NCBI GenBank assembly: GCA_002411085.1
Contig: DHQK01000211.1
Location: 96,419-109,321 of the forward strand
Direction: 5' to 3'
DNA from: Marinilabilia sp. UBA5340
GTDB taxonomy: Bacteria > Bacteroidota > Bacteroidia > Bacteroidales > Marinilabiliaceae
DNA: 12,903 nt
Shown here: one piece after another, positions 1 through 6,706 of the stretch
Position numbering within the stretch: position 1 is the stretch's first letter
Layout: every line of letters starts with the position of its first letter
Position numbers and translations under genes: made by a program
The notes under the pieces: generated by a model
The model's database searches: none
Seen by the model: the letters and a program-made list of their open reading frames with translations, nothing else
What the model was told of the DNA's origin: nothing

Positions 1-30
1 GCGAAGCCCTTGCTGTTTAATAAAACTGTG

Positions 31-174
31 TTAGTTGTAAGTTGCCTCTTCAGCTTCGGTTTCTTCTTTCCATTTTTTGTCAAACTGACGGATGGCATAA
101 ACCGAGGCAAAATAGCCTACAGCAACTGTAGCAAGCCATGACAGATATCCCAATATTGCAACAAAATAGCTCAT
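31..174 (-). CDS. cydX: CydX-like small subunit of cytochrome bd oxidase
   Basis: A 47-residue ORF that starts 18 bases after the cydB stop on the same strand. It has one hydrophobic helix (about residues 4-28) followed by a charged, Lys/Glu-rich tail that ends in ATYN. The N-terminus reads MSYFVAILGYLSWL. This matches the start of E. coli CydX (MWYFAWILGTLL, from memory) at Met1, Tyr3, Phe4, Ile7, Leu8, Gly9 and Leu11; Tyr3 and Gly9 are conserved in that family. CydX is a single-pass subunit that stabilises the heme environment of CydAB, and the position last in the cyd operon is the usual one. Residues 29-47 would lie on the opposite side of the membrane from the N-terminus. No ribosome binding site is obvious, as is normal in Bacteroidota. 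It could be an unrelated small membrane protein, but sequence and position agree. Confidence 0.72.
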   Translation of the reverse strand: MSYFVAILGYLSWLATVAVGYFASVYAIRQFDKKWKEETEAEEATYN

Positions 175-192
175 GATCAAAGGTCTTTTGGT

Positions 193-1326
193 TTAATAAA
201 AATGTGATTCTCCTGATGTTAATTCATCTTTCGTGATTTTCTTTTTGTTGATTGCTCTCCAGGTATACCAGATATATGCTGCTACAATCGGAACCATCAG
301 CGAAACATAACTCATCACAGTCAGTGTAAAATGACTTGAGGAGGCTCTCATAATTGTGAGCGAACTTTGCATGTCTATACTGGATGGATAAAATGCTGTA
401 TTATTGAATCCAGCCACCAGAAATAGCGAGAACACAGCAAGAAAACTGCCCGGCCCGGTGAACCAGATGCCTGCAGCACTGCCCTTGAATAAACTGATGA
501 AAATGCCGTAAAGTACCAAAACCACTGCTACAAGAAATAAAATGAGTACCACGGGCATTTCGATCAGGTTCAGGAAATACTTATTGGATTGCATAAATAT
601 TTCTCCTGATTCCGGATTAACAGCAAATCCGTCTTTGAACATCAGCCAGATAATGAATGTCAGAAAGAATATAAGAAAAGGGACTGCGTTGAACCACAGG
701 TGTTTCTGTATCCTTTGTTCGATGTTTTCATCTTCAATGGCGTTGATGAAATAGAGCAAACCAAGGGTGCGGGCAAGAAAAAATACTGCCAGGCCCAGTG
801 AGAGGTTGTGAACGTTAAGTAACAGTTCCAGCCCCCGGAAAGGGGATTGCCACTGAGTCTCGTTCATGTCGGTAAGCGTAAATTGCGATCCGGTGAAAAA
901 ACTGGCGACAACGACTCCCAGCAGAAAGGTGCCAATCAATCCGTTGATGAACAGAAATGTTTCGTAAGTTCTGGCACCAAATACATTGCCCGGTCGTGAA
1001 CGAAACTCGTAAGATACAGCTTGCAATATAAAAGCAAAGAGTAAAATCATCCAGGCCCAGTAAGCCCCGCCAAAGCTTGTACTATAGAAGAGGGGGAACG
1101 AAGCAAAGAATGCTCCTCCGAATGTTACCAGTGTGGTAAAAGTGAATTCCCATTTCCGGCCCAGCGCATTGATGAGCATGGTGCGTTCATCCTTGTCTTT
1201 CCCAATCTGGTAAATCAATGTCTGACCACCCTGGACAAACATCAGGAATACCAATGCGCCGCCCAGTACAGAAATAATTATCCACCAGTATTGTTGCAGT
1301 GCTAAGTGTGAGAGTGATTCAAACAT
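193..1326 (-). CDS. cydB: Cytochrome bd quinol oxidase subunit II (CydB)
   Basis: Integral membrane subunit of cytochrome bd oxidase, which partners CydA in oxidising quinol and reducing oxygen to water. The 377-residue length and about eight or nine hydrophobic segments fit the family. Recognisable conserved stretches are the NALGRKWEF region (residues 53-61), GGAFFASFP, the YEFRSR motif, and the C-terminal NNTAFYPSSID...SSSHFTLTVM block. The ATG overlaps the end of cydA by 8 bases (ATGTTTGA), implying translational coupling. In the first helix the sequence is VQGGQT (residues 31-36), where E. coli CydB has TDGFDM. Two Asp positions are thus Gln (Q32, Q35), and the Trp-Asp pair further on is Trp59-Glu60. 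I believe this reflects the divergent Bacteroidota CydB type rather than inactivation, since the rest is intact. Confidence 0.96.
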   Translation of the reverse strand: MFESLSHLALQQYWWIIISVLGGALVFLMFVQGGQTLIYQIGKDKDERTMLINALGRKWEFTFTTLVTFGGAFFASFPLFYSTSFGGAYWAWMILLFAFILQAVSYEFRSRPGNVFGARTYETFLFINGLIGTFLLGVVVASFFTGSQFTLTDMNETQWQSPFRGLELLLNVHNLSLGLAVFFLARTLGLLYFINAIEDENIEQRIQKHLWFNAVPFLIFFLTFIIWLMFKDGFAVNPESGEIFMQSNKYFLNLIEMPVVLILFLVAVVLVLYGIFISLFKGSAAGIWFTGPGSFLAVFSLFLVAGFNNTAFYPSSIDMQSSLTIMRASSSHFTLTVMSYVSLMVPIVAAYIWYTWRAINKKKITKDELTSGESHFY

Positions 1327-2932
1327 TATTTGGGTCCTCCTTCTTTTTAGGTCCTACTTTGATTTGTTTTATCATGATTTTTGCCTCTGCGATAAACAGG
1401 CCTATAAATGTGATGGAGAACAGGAAAAAGGTAATCAATACTGATTCTACATCTATTTGAGTTACTGCTTTCATGGTGGGCATTAAATCCTGAATAACCC
1501 AGGGCTGGCGACCTACTTCAGCGACAATCCAGCCTGCCTGTGATGCGATATATGCCAGAGGAATGGTCCAGACTCCTGCCCATAGCAGCCACTTTTTGTT
1601 ATGCAACTGGTTGCGCATTACCAGGAAGAGAAAAATGGCAAAAAGACCAAGGAAAAGGCCACCTAGCATAACCATGATGTGGAAGGCATAAAAGGTCATG
1701 GAAATGGGCGGAACCATCTTGAATGCATTTTTTTCTATCTGTTCGGGATCGGGATCATAAAAATTCCCGTATCCAAAGTATTGAACATTGTTTTCAATGA
1801 ATGAGGGATCTCTGAACTTTGCTTTCAGGCTCGCTGCTTCCGTTCCATTAGGGTCTTCTTTTTGGGCTGCTTTGAGCGCCCTTAAGGCTTGTTGAGCTTC
1901 ATATCCTCTGATAATCTTTTCTTTGTAGGAGAGTATCCCCTGCTCTTCATTGCCCATTATCAAATCTTTCATGCCTGCCACATAGCTGTCGGTATCGCCA
2001 TAAGCAAGCCAGGAAAGCATGGAGGGTATTTCTATTTTGAACAGGAAGTCGGCCTCACTGTCAGCATTCATGTTTTTATGAGTCTCATCTCCGCCCAGAA
2101 CACCAAAAGCCACCAGCGGAGCGTTGGTTTGTCCTTCATACAGTGCTTCCATCGCAGCAAATTTCATGGGCTGTGTTTTTACAATCTCCTTGGCTGAGCT
2201 GTCACCTGTTCCAATCAGAACGATGGAGCTTATAAGCCCGAATACCGATGCGATAACAATGCTTCGTTTGGCCAGCAATTGCTCCCTGTTCTTGATGAGG
2301 AACCAGCTGCTTACACCGATTACAAAAATGGCAGCAAAAACAAATCCGGAGGTGATGGTGTGAACAAATTTGTTAACCGCTGTTTCGGAAAGAAAAACAT
2401 CCCAGAAACTAATCATCTCATTTCGGGCGGTCTCCGGATTGAAAAAAGTACCGACGGGGTTTTGCATCCAGGCATTGGCAACCAGAATCCATACTGCACT
2501 CAAGCTGGCGCCAATGGCTGTGAGCCATGTGGCGGTAAGGTGAAAGCGTTTACTGACTTTGTCCCAACCGAAGAACATTACGGCAATAAAGGTGCTTTCC
2601 AGGAAAAAGGCCATGATACCTTCGATGGCAAGAGGTGCTCCGAATATATCACCCACAAACCAGGAGTAATTACTCCAATTGGTGCCGAACTCAAATTCAA
2701 GAATTATTCCTGTAGCCACTCCAATGGCAAAATTGATTCCGAATAGTTTCATCCAGAATTTTGTGATGCGCTTCCATTCAGGATCACCGGTTCTTACATA
2801 CATGGTTTCCATGTAGGCCATAATGTACGAAAGACCCAGTGTCAGGGGCACAAATAGCCAGTGGAACATGGCTGTGAGTGCAAACTGGCCCCGCGACCAG
2901 TTGACAAGAGTGAAGTCAATGTTTTCGAGCAT
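1319..2932 (-). CDS. cydA: Cytochrome bd quinol oxidase subunit I (CydA), long Q-loop type
   Basis: Heme-carrying catalytic subunit of the bd oxidase in the cytoplasmic membrane. Residues aligning with E. coli CydA are all present: His24 (E. coli His19), Glu104 and Glu112 (Glu99, Glu107), His191 in KFVHT (His186, heme b558 ligand), Lys257 and Glu262 in the quinol loop (Lys252, Glu257), Met420 in FHIMVM (Met393), and GRQPW at 474-478. The region between Glu262 and Met420 is long (about 157 residues), which places it in the long Q-loop (L) subfamily; at 537 residues it is slightly longer than E. coli CydA. It is followed by cydB with an 8-base overlap and preceded, after 42 bases, by the DUF4492 gene. 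The C-terminus ends in a basic, Lys-rich cytoplasmic tail. The likely donor is menaquinol, inferred from the phylum only. Confidence 0.97.
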   Translation of the reverse strand: MLENIDFTLVNWSRGQFALTAMFHWLFVPLTLGLSYIMAYMETMYVRTGDPEWKRITKFWMKLFGINFAIGVATGIILEFEFGTNWSNYSWFVGDIFGAPLAIEGIMAFFLESTFIAVMFFGWDKVSKRFHLTATWLTAIGASLSAVWILVANAWMQNPVGTFFNPETARNEMISFWDVFLSETAVNKFVHTITSGFVFAAIFVIGVSSWFLIKNREQLLAKRSIVIASVFGLISSIVLIGTGDSSAKEIVKTQPMKFAAMEALYEGQTNAPLVAFGVLGGDETHKNMNADSEADFLFKIEIPSMLSWLAYGDTDSYVAGMKDLIMGNEEQGILSYKEKIIRGYEAQQALRALKAAQKEDPNGTEAASLKAKFRDPSFIENNVQYFGYGNFYDPDPEQIEKNAFKMVPPISMTFYAFHIMVMLGGLFLGLFAIFLFLVMRNQLHNKKWLLWAGVWTIPLAYIASQAGWIVAEVGRQPWVIQDLMPTMKAVTQIDVESVLITFFLFSITFIGLFIAEAKIMIKQIKVGPKKKEDPNNV

Positions 2933-2974
2933 TTTTTAATGGTTTTTGTTAAGCTGATTGAACAGATTATGTGA

Positions 2975-3187
2975 TTACGGATTGGTGATGTTTTCAATGA
3001 CATGCTGTGCACGCTCTTCATCGGTGTTGAAATTGTCTTGCAATTGCCTGGGGAAAAAGAACAGGCGCAAAACCACAAACATGATGAAAAGTTTAATGAG
3101 GATAATAGCCCAAAGTGCACGGCCCCATGGTGGCAGGTTTCGGAAACCTGTCACATAGAAATCGACTATTTTATTCAGTTTGTTCAT
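2975..3187 (-). CDS. DUF4492 family small membrane protein, first gene of the cyd operon
   Basis: A 70-residue protein with one membrane helix at about residues 24-45, starting 42 bases upstream of cydA on the same strand. The N-terminal FYVTGFRNLPPWGRALW stretch and the helix with IKLFIMFVVLRLFFFP are, from memory, the signature of DUF4492. This family of short proteins is repeatedly found next to cydA in Bacteroidota and Campylobacterota. The helix carries an unusual buried Lys32 and Arg41. The tail (residues 47-70) is polar. No biochemical role is known to me; the invariant position suggests an assembly factor or accessory subunit of the bd oxidase, which is inference. The upstream start at 3187 is chosen because the conserved block begins within ten residues of it. 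Confidence 0.85.
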   Translation of the reverse strand: MNKLNKIVDFYVTGFRNLPPWGRALWAIILIKLFIMFVVLRLFFFPRQLQDNFNTDEERAQHVIENITNP

Positions 3188-3866
3188 ATATGGAAATTCA
3201 AGATAGTGAAAAATATAATTTCTTCCCCAATATTCGTTTCGTTTTTATCTGTTGAGTCCTTTTCGTACTATTTATGAGGCTATTCCCAAAAGTCATACAT
3301 GTCGATTTTTAGTTAATTGCAGCGTAGCGAGGAGTTTTAATTGTTTGTGGGGGTAAATCCCAATACGCAAATGCAATTAATAAAACAAAACCCTGGACCG
3401 CTCAGTCGTTTAAACTAAAGAGATAATACCCATGTGAATTAAGTCATCATAAAATCTAAGATAGTAGCTGTTACTCTTTGTACGGATGTTGCAAGAAATG
3501 TCAGCTGTTTTTAGTGTTTGCTAAAATAATAAATAATCAGGAACCTGAATGCCCAAATAAGTATTTAATTATTTTCCTGACCATTGTATGAAAAAACGGA
3601 AAATGCAAGAACAGGTTGTTGTTCAAAGATTTTTGCCCTCCCAGAATAGATCGTTTTATTCAATGAGCCTCAGTGGTTCATGCCTGCGCCTCATCCTTTT
3701 AAATTAACATATTCTTCGCAGTCTAATAATACCCTGTTTGTGTTGTAGTAGGCAAGGATTGTATATGGAACGAAGTTCGACGAAATTAGTATTTCGGGTT
3801 GAATGTTTTCTTTCGTTTCTGAGCTTTTAATATCTATAGAGGGTGGTATTTGTGAGGTTTCTGCAA
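3188..3866. other. Long intergenic region between the cyd operon and the LytTR regulator gene
   Basis: About 680 AT-rich bases without a credible gene: all ORFs are short, have no recognisable motif and are broken by stops. Both flanking operons run on the minus strand, so this holds the promoter of the cyd operon and the 3' end of the regulator operon. I could not find a full TTTG / TAnnTTTG promoter for cyd. The nearest is a 7-of-8 -7 match (GACTTTTG, minus strand, 3287-3294) with no -33 partner. Near the regulator stop there is a small perfect hairpin (3781-3796, 6-bp stem CGAAAT, 4-base loop) with no U-run. The main structure is the inverted repeat at 3313-3380. Confidence 0.7.
3313..3380. 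repeat. Bulged inverted repeat in the cyd upstream region
   Basis: The left arm TTAATTGCA (3313-3321) pairs with TGCAATTAA (3372-3380). Directly inside, GCGTA (3322-3326) pairs with TACGC (3364-3368), leaving a 3-base AAA bulge (3369-3371). This gives 14 perfect pairs around a 37-base centre. Weak A-T pairing continues outward (3306-3310 with 3383-3387, imperfect). Inside the loop a GGG/CCC stem (around 3351-3361) could form. No run of T follows either arm, so it does not look like an ordinary intrinsic terminator. It might be a processed RNA structure, a regulator site or a small dispersed repeat; the sequence does not decide. Confidence 0.6.
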
Positions 3867-4625
3867 TTAGAAGTTCAGCGTTTCTTTGAGTTTTTTATAC
3901 CCGGTACGACTGATTTTCAATCTTTGGCCTTCATTCATGATGGCTATGTAAGTGTCTTTGTCGTAGGGCTCAAGGCGTTCTACGAAATTTACATTTACGA
4001 TGTAGGAACGATGGATGCGGACAAACTGTGTTGAATCAAGATGAGTCTCATAATATCTCATAGTCTGGGCTTTCAGATGTCTGGAATTGTCGGCATAGAT
4101 CATTACATAGTCCTCGCTGGCTTCAATGTAGCGTATTTTAGTTACCGGAATGACGTGCATCTTGTTTCCGGTTTTTACCACTATCCGTTCCAGTAAATTA
4201 TTACTGGTGTCGGAATGGTTTTTAAGTACGGTTTGGGTGTCGGTTTTCTCTCCTTTACTGAGTTGGGCCATTACTTTCACCATGGCCTGATTGAAACGCG
4301 ATTGAGAATAGGGTTTTAACAGGTAGTCCACAGCACTCATTTCGAAAGCTTTGAGAGCATATTGATCATAAGCTGTTGAGAATACCACGACCGGAGGTTC
4401 GTCCAGAACTTCCAGTAATTCCAGCCCTGAAACTTTGGGCATCTGGACATCCAGGAATATCACATCCGGTTTTTGGTCCTGAATGGCTTTGATTGCTTCG
4501 AACCCGTTGCTGCATTCGCCGAGTATTTCAATCGATGGATGTTGGGATAAAAATGAGCGAACTACCGCCCTTGCAGGTGGCTCGTCGTCAATAATGAGCG
4601 CTGTATAGTTGGTTAATTGTGCCAT
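3867..4625 (-). CDS. LytTR-family response regulator
   Basis: DNA-binding response regulator of 252 residues. The N-terminal receiver domain (about 8-120) has the acidic pocket Asp13-Asp14-Glu15, phosphoacceptor Asp59 in FLDVQMP, Thr84 in VFSTAYD, and Lys104 in LLKP, all canonical. A polar linker (about 125-145) leads to a LytTR DNA-binding domain (about 147-252), with RIHRSYIVNVNFVERL and the C-terminal LKISRTGYKKLKETL characteristic of that fold. LytTR regulators bind direct repeats through beta-strands rather than a helix-turn-helix. The gene begins 4 bases after the stop of the histidine kinase gene, so the two are certainly a cognate pair. Its targets are not visible here, though autoregulation of the operon is plausible. 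It is the last gene of the three-gene unit. Confidence 0.95.
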   Translation of the reverse strand: MAQLTNYTALIIDDEPPARAVVRSFLSQHPSIEILGECSNGFEAIKAIQDQKPDVIFLDVQMPKVSGLELLEVLDEPPVVVFSTAYDQYALKAFEMSAVDYLLKPYSQSRFNQAMVKVMAQLSKGEKTDTQTVLKNHSDTSNNLLERIVVKTGNKMHVIPVTKIRYIEASEDYVMIYADNSRHLKAQTMRYYETHLDSTQFVRIHRSYIVNVNFVERLEPYDKDTYIAIMNEGQRLKISRTGYKKLKETLNF

Positions 4626-4629
4626 TTTC

Positions 4630-5694
4630 TCAGGGTTTTGGAATGCTTATTTTTACTTCAAACGTATTCTGATCTTTGTTGATTTCCATCAGATCATTTC
4701 TTTTGTAAAAAAGTCGTAATTTGCTTCTGATGTTTTCGAGTCCTACACCCTCTCCTTTGACGGGAGTGCTGTCGGGGTCGAAATTGTTTTTTACCGAAAT
4801 GGTCAGGTACTTATAGTGACTGCGACAGTTGGTCTGAATACAGACGGGCTCAATACTTTCGTAGAGTCCGTGTTTGATTGCATTTTCGTAAAGCGGTTGA
4901 AGAAGCATGGCAGGGACAGGCATTTCCAGGCAAGAATCCTCAATCTGAAATTGACAATCCAGACGCTCTCCAAATCGTACTTTTTCTATTTCCAGGTAGC
5001 GTTGTATGTTTTGTATCTCTTCTTTCAGTGGGAGTAAGGTTTCTTCTTTACGTTTTAATGAATACCTGAGAAAATCAGAGAGCAATGTAAGCATTTCTCT
5101 GGCAGCCTCGGGGTCAGAAATTGTCAGGGAACTGATGGAATTCAGGCTGTTGAATAGAAAATGGGGGTTCAGTTGGGCCTTCAGGGCCTTTAACTCAGCC
5201 TCCTTGAGCATCTTTTTCAATTGTTCCTCTTTAGTTGATTTCTCTTCAATGTGCTTGTAAAAACTAATAAAGTGATACATAGAGATCATCAGGACTATCA
5301 AGAGTCCCCCAAATGCTGCCCGCATGGGTAAACTGGTGCGCGCAAATGCCAGATAATCCGGATCGCTGTTGAAGATAAGCGAGGCGAGAAAGAATGAAAC
5401 ACCCAGCCACAATACCAGGGTTACAACTCCTGTTGTGATGTGATGAAATGTGTGGTAGAGAAAGGACTTTTTGAAGTTAGGATCTTTGGTACAATCCTCC
5501 GGGTAGGCCAGTGGAAAGTATAAGGCTACCGACAAGACCATGAAAACCATATTGTAAATGAAGGCATCAATGACTGCTTCTCCAAATGGAAGGTATTTGG
5601 AGTAAAGAAAAAGTGTGTGCCCCGAAAATATGGTAATCCATCCGGCCAGGAAACCATAAAACAAACGTTTCTGGGCCAAAATCGGATGCAGCAT
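4630..5694 (-). CDS. LytS/YpdA-type sensor histidine kinase (His_kinase family PF06580)
   Basis: Membrane sensor kinase of 354 residues. Four hydrophobic segments (about 12-32, 43-63, 86-108, 124-146) form the N-terminal sensor part, with no extracytoplasmic domain of any size. A short coiled-coil linker (about 148-172, Lys/Glu-rich) connects to the kinase core. The phosphoacceptor is His178 in LNPHFLFNSLNS, the hallmark of this family. The N-box Asn271 lies in LLQPLYENAIKHG, and a glycine-rich GEGVGLENIRSKL stretch closes the ATPase domain. The gene lies 12 bases after the LiaF-like gene and 4 bases before the response regulator. Without a sizeable extracellular domain it probably reads a signal in the membrane or through the LiaF-like protein, which is inference. 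Confidence 0.94.
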   Translation of the reverse strand: MLHPILAQKRLFYGFLAGWITIFSGHTLFLYSKYLPFGEAVIDAFIYNMVFMVLSVALYFPLAYPEDCTKDPNFKKSFLYHTFHHITTGVVTLVLWLGVSFFLASLIFNSDPDYLAFARTSLPMRAAFGGLLIVLMISMYHFISFYKHIEEKSTKEEQLKKMLKEAELKALKAQLNPHFLFNSLNSISSLTISDPEAAREMLTLLSDFLRYSLKRKEETLLPLKEEIQNIQRYLEIEKVRFGERLDCQFQIEDSCLEMPVPAMLLQPLYENAIKHGLYESIEPVCIQTNCRSHYKYLTISVKNNFDPDSTPVKGEGVGLENIRSKLRLFYKRNDLMEINKDQNTFEVKISIPKP

Positions 5695-5706
5695 AAGTCT
5701 TATTAA

Positions 5707-6426
5707 TTAAAAGTTGGTGATTTCTCCTCCTCCAAAGATAGTGATTCCTTTGATGGTTAGGGATTTATTGCCTGGTGATTCATCGTGAAGGTAAACACGT
5801 TTGTCGGCAAATCCACCCAGAATGCTGGTGACCTCAATTTTTACATTCCAATCGCGGGGTACCACCATTTTTGTACCGCCAAATATGTTGACCAATTCAA
5901 TTGTCGCTCCTTCAGGGGCTAAGGATGATTTGTTGAAATAGAGTTCACTACCTCCAAATATAGAGGTAATATCGCCACCTCTGAAGTTTTCAGTTTCTAT
6001 TCGCTTGATGTTCCCGCTGAAGATAGAGACTTCATCAATCAGATCTTCCGATTTTCCTTTGGGGTGGGAGATATTGGGACTGAAAGTCCTTTTTTTGTGG
6101 CTATTGATGAAAAGCAGGCCTGCCAGAATTAATAAAACCGGCCAATAGCTTCTTAATTCTTCTGTTTGAAGTGAAGGGAAAATGTCGGGCAAAACGAAAA
6201 AAGCCCAGATGGAAAGAAAAATAAGGGAAGGTATGAATTTCTCTTTGACAAGATTGATAATGGCTATGATCAGAAAAATGGTTGGCCACCGGAATATGAC
6301 ATCCCATACAGGTTGCGGGATAAAGCCTAGATTTCCTGCCAGCAGAATCATCCCGATTATCACCAGGCCTGCTCCTGCTAGTGAATGACTGCGTTTGGTG
6401 CTTCCTGTATTATTTTTTGGTTCCAT
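5707..6426 (-). CDS. LiaF-like membrane protein with C-terminal IFGG-repeat domain
   Basis: A 239-residue protein with four predicted membrane helices (about 16-35, 43-60, 64-80, 94-109), followed by a basic linker and a soluble C-terminal domain (about 130-239). That domain has five evenly recurring turns: IFSG (135-138), IFGG (156-159), IFGG (181-184), ILGG (202-205) and IFGG (230-233). The pattern is that of the LiaF/VraT-type C-terminal beta-helix joined to a DUF5668/LiaF-type transmembrane region. In Firmicutes LiaF restrains a kinase that senses cell-wall damage. Here the gene is the first of an operon with a histidine kinase 12 bases downstream, so a sensor or inhibitor role is reasonable but unproven. 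The kinase is of the LytS/YpdA type, not the LiaS type. Start at 6426 follows the -7 box by about 60 bases. Confidence 0.85.
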   Translation of the reverse strand: MEPKNNTGSTKRSHSLAGAGLVIIGMILLAGNLGFIPQPVWDVIFRWPTIFLIIAIINLVKEKFIPSLIFLSIWAFFVLPDIFPSLQTEELRSYWPVLLILAGLLFINSHKKRTFSPNISHPKGKSEDLIDEVSIFSGNIKRIETENFRGGDITSIFGGSELYFNKSSLAPEGATIELVNIFGGTKMVVPRDWNVKIEVTSILGGFADKRVYLHDESPGNKSLTIKGITIFGGGEITNF

Positions 6427-6483
6427 AACAGAAATGTTTGATTAGTATTTTAATGTATTGGGGTTACACATTTTATGTGAAAT

Positions 6484-6491
6484 CAAAAGTA
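6484..6491 (-). promoter_or_regulatory. Probable -7 box of the LiaF-like/kinase/regulator operon
   Basis: On the minus strand this reads TACTTTTG, a perfect match to the Bacteroidota -7 consensus TAnnTTTG and identical to the box of the divergent gltB promoter. Transcription would begin about 50 bases before the ATG at 6426. No TTTG or TTG lies at the expected -33 distance (around 6511-6515), so the promoter is incomplete by consensus and may need an activator. Confidence 0.5.
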
Positions 6492-6515
6492 AGATCTATT
6501 TCTCAGAATAGAAGT

Positions 6516-6539
6516 GGTAAATCGGTAAAACGGTGATTA
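6516..6539. repeat. Three imperfect 8-bp tandem units upstream of the LiaF-operon -7 box
   Basis: GGTAAATC, GGTAAAAC and GGTGATTA follow one another without spacing. They lie about 25-50 bases upstream of the minus-strand -7 box at 6484-6491, where an activator site would be expected. The period of 8 does not match the typical two-repeat LytTR site (repeats about one or two helical turns apart), so binding by the operon's own regulator is only a guess. Confidence 0.35.
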
Positions 6540-6706
6540 AATCCTGTGAGTTGCGATTTTAAGTTGATACTTTGTATTTGGATAGTATCTTTTCTATTGA
6601 CATTTTTACTGATACAGCTACAACTTACGTTTTTGTTAAATTCGCTTCCGGTTTATTAAAAAAAAATAATAAAGCAGGGGTGATTGTTGTATTTTGATGT
6701 CCGAAA

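Noticed and set aside
2279..2746. 155-codon open frame on the plus strand inside cydA
   Set aside because: The opposite strand is unmistakable CydA with all heme ligands; the plus-strand translation has no domain-like features.
2842..3120. 92-codon minus-strand frame overlapping DUF4492 and the cydA start
   Set aside because: It uses another frame over two well-supported genes and is Cys/Ser-rich without a pattern.
3287..3294. GACTTTTG on the minus strand as the cyd promoter
   Set aside because: It has one mismatch at the important first position of the -7 box, and no TTTG or TTG at the -33 distance.
3537..3580. Inverted repeat TCAGGAA / TTCCTGA with an AAATAA / TTATTT inner pairing
   Set aside because: The large one-sided 12-base bulge and AT-rich inner stem make a stable structure doubtful; it is consistent with chance in AT-rich sequence.
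3781..3796. Perfect 6-bp hairpin downstream of the response regulator gene as its terminator
   Set aside because: The stem is short and AT-rich, has no U-run, and lies about 70 bases from the stop.
6596..6601. TTGACA as a sigma70-like -35 element on the plus strand
   Set aside because: No TATAAT-like box follows at 16-18 bases, and the Bacteroidota consensus at 6707-6738 is a better fit for gltB.
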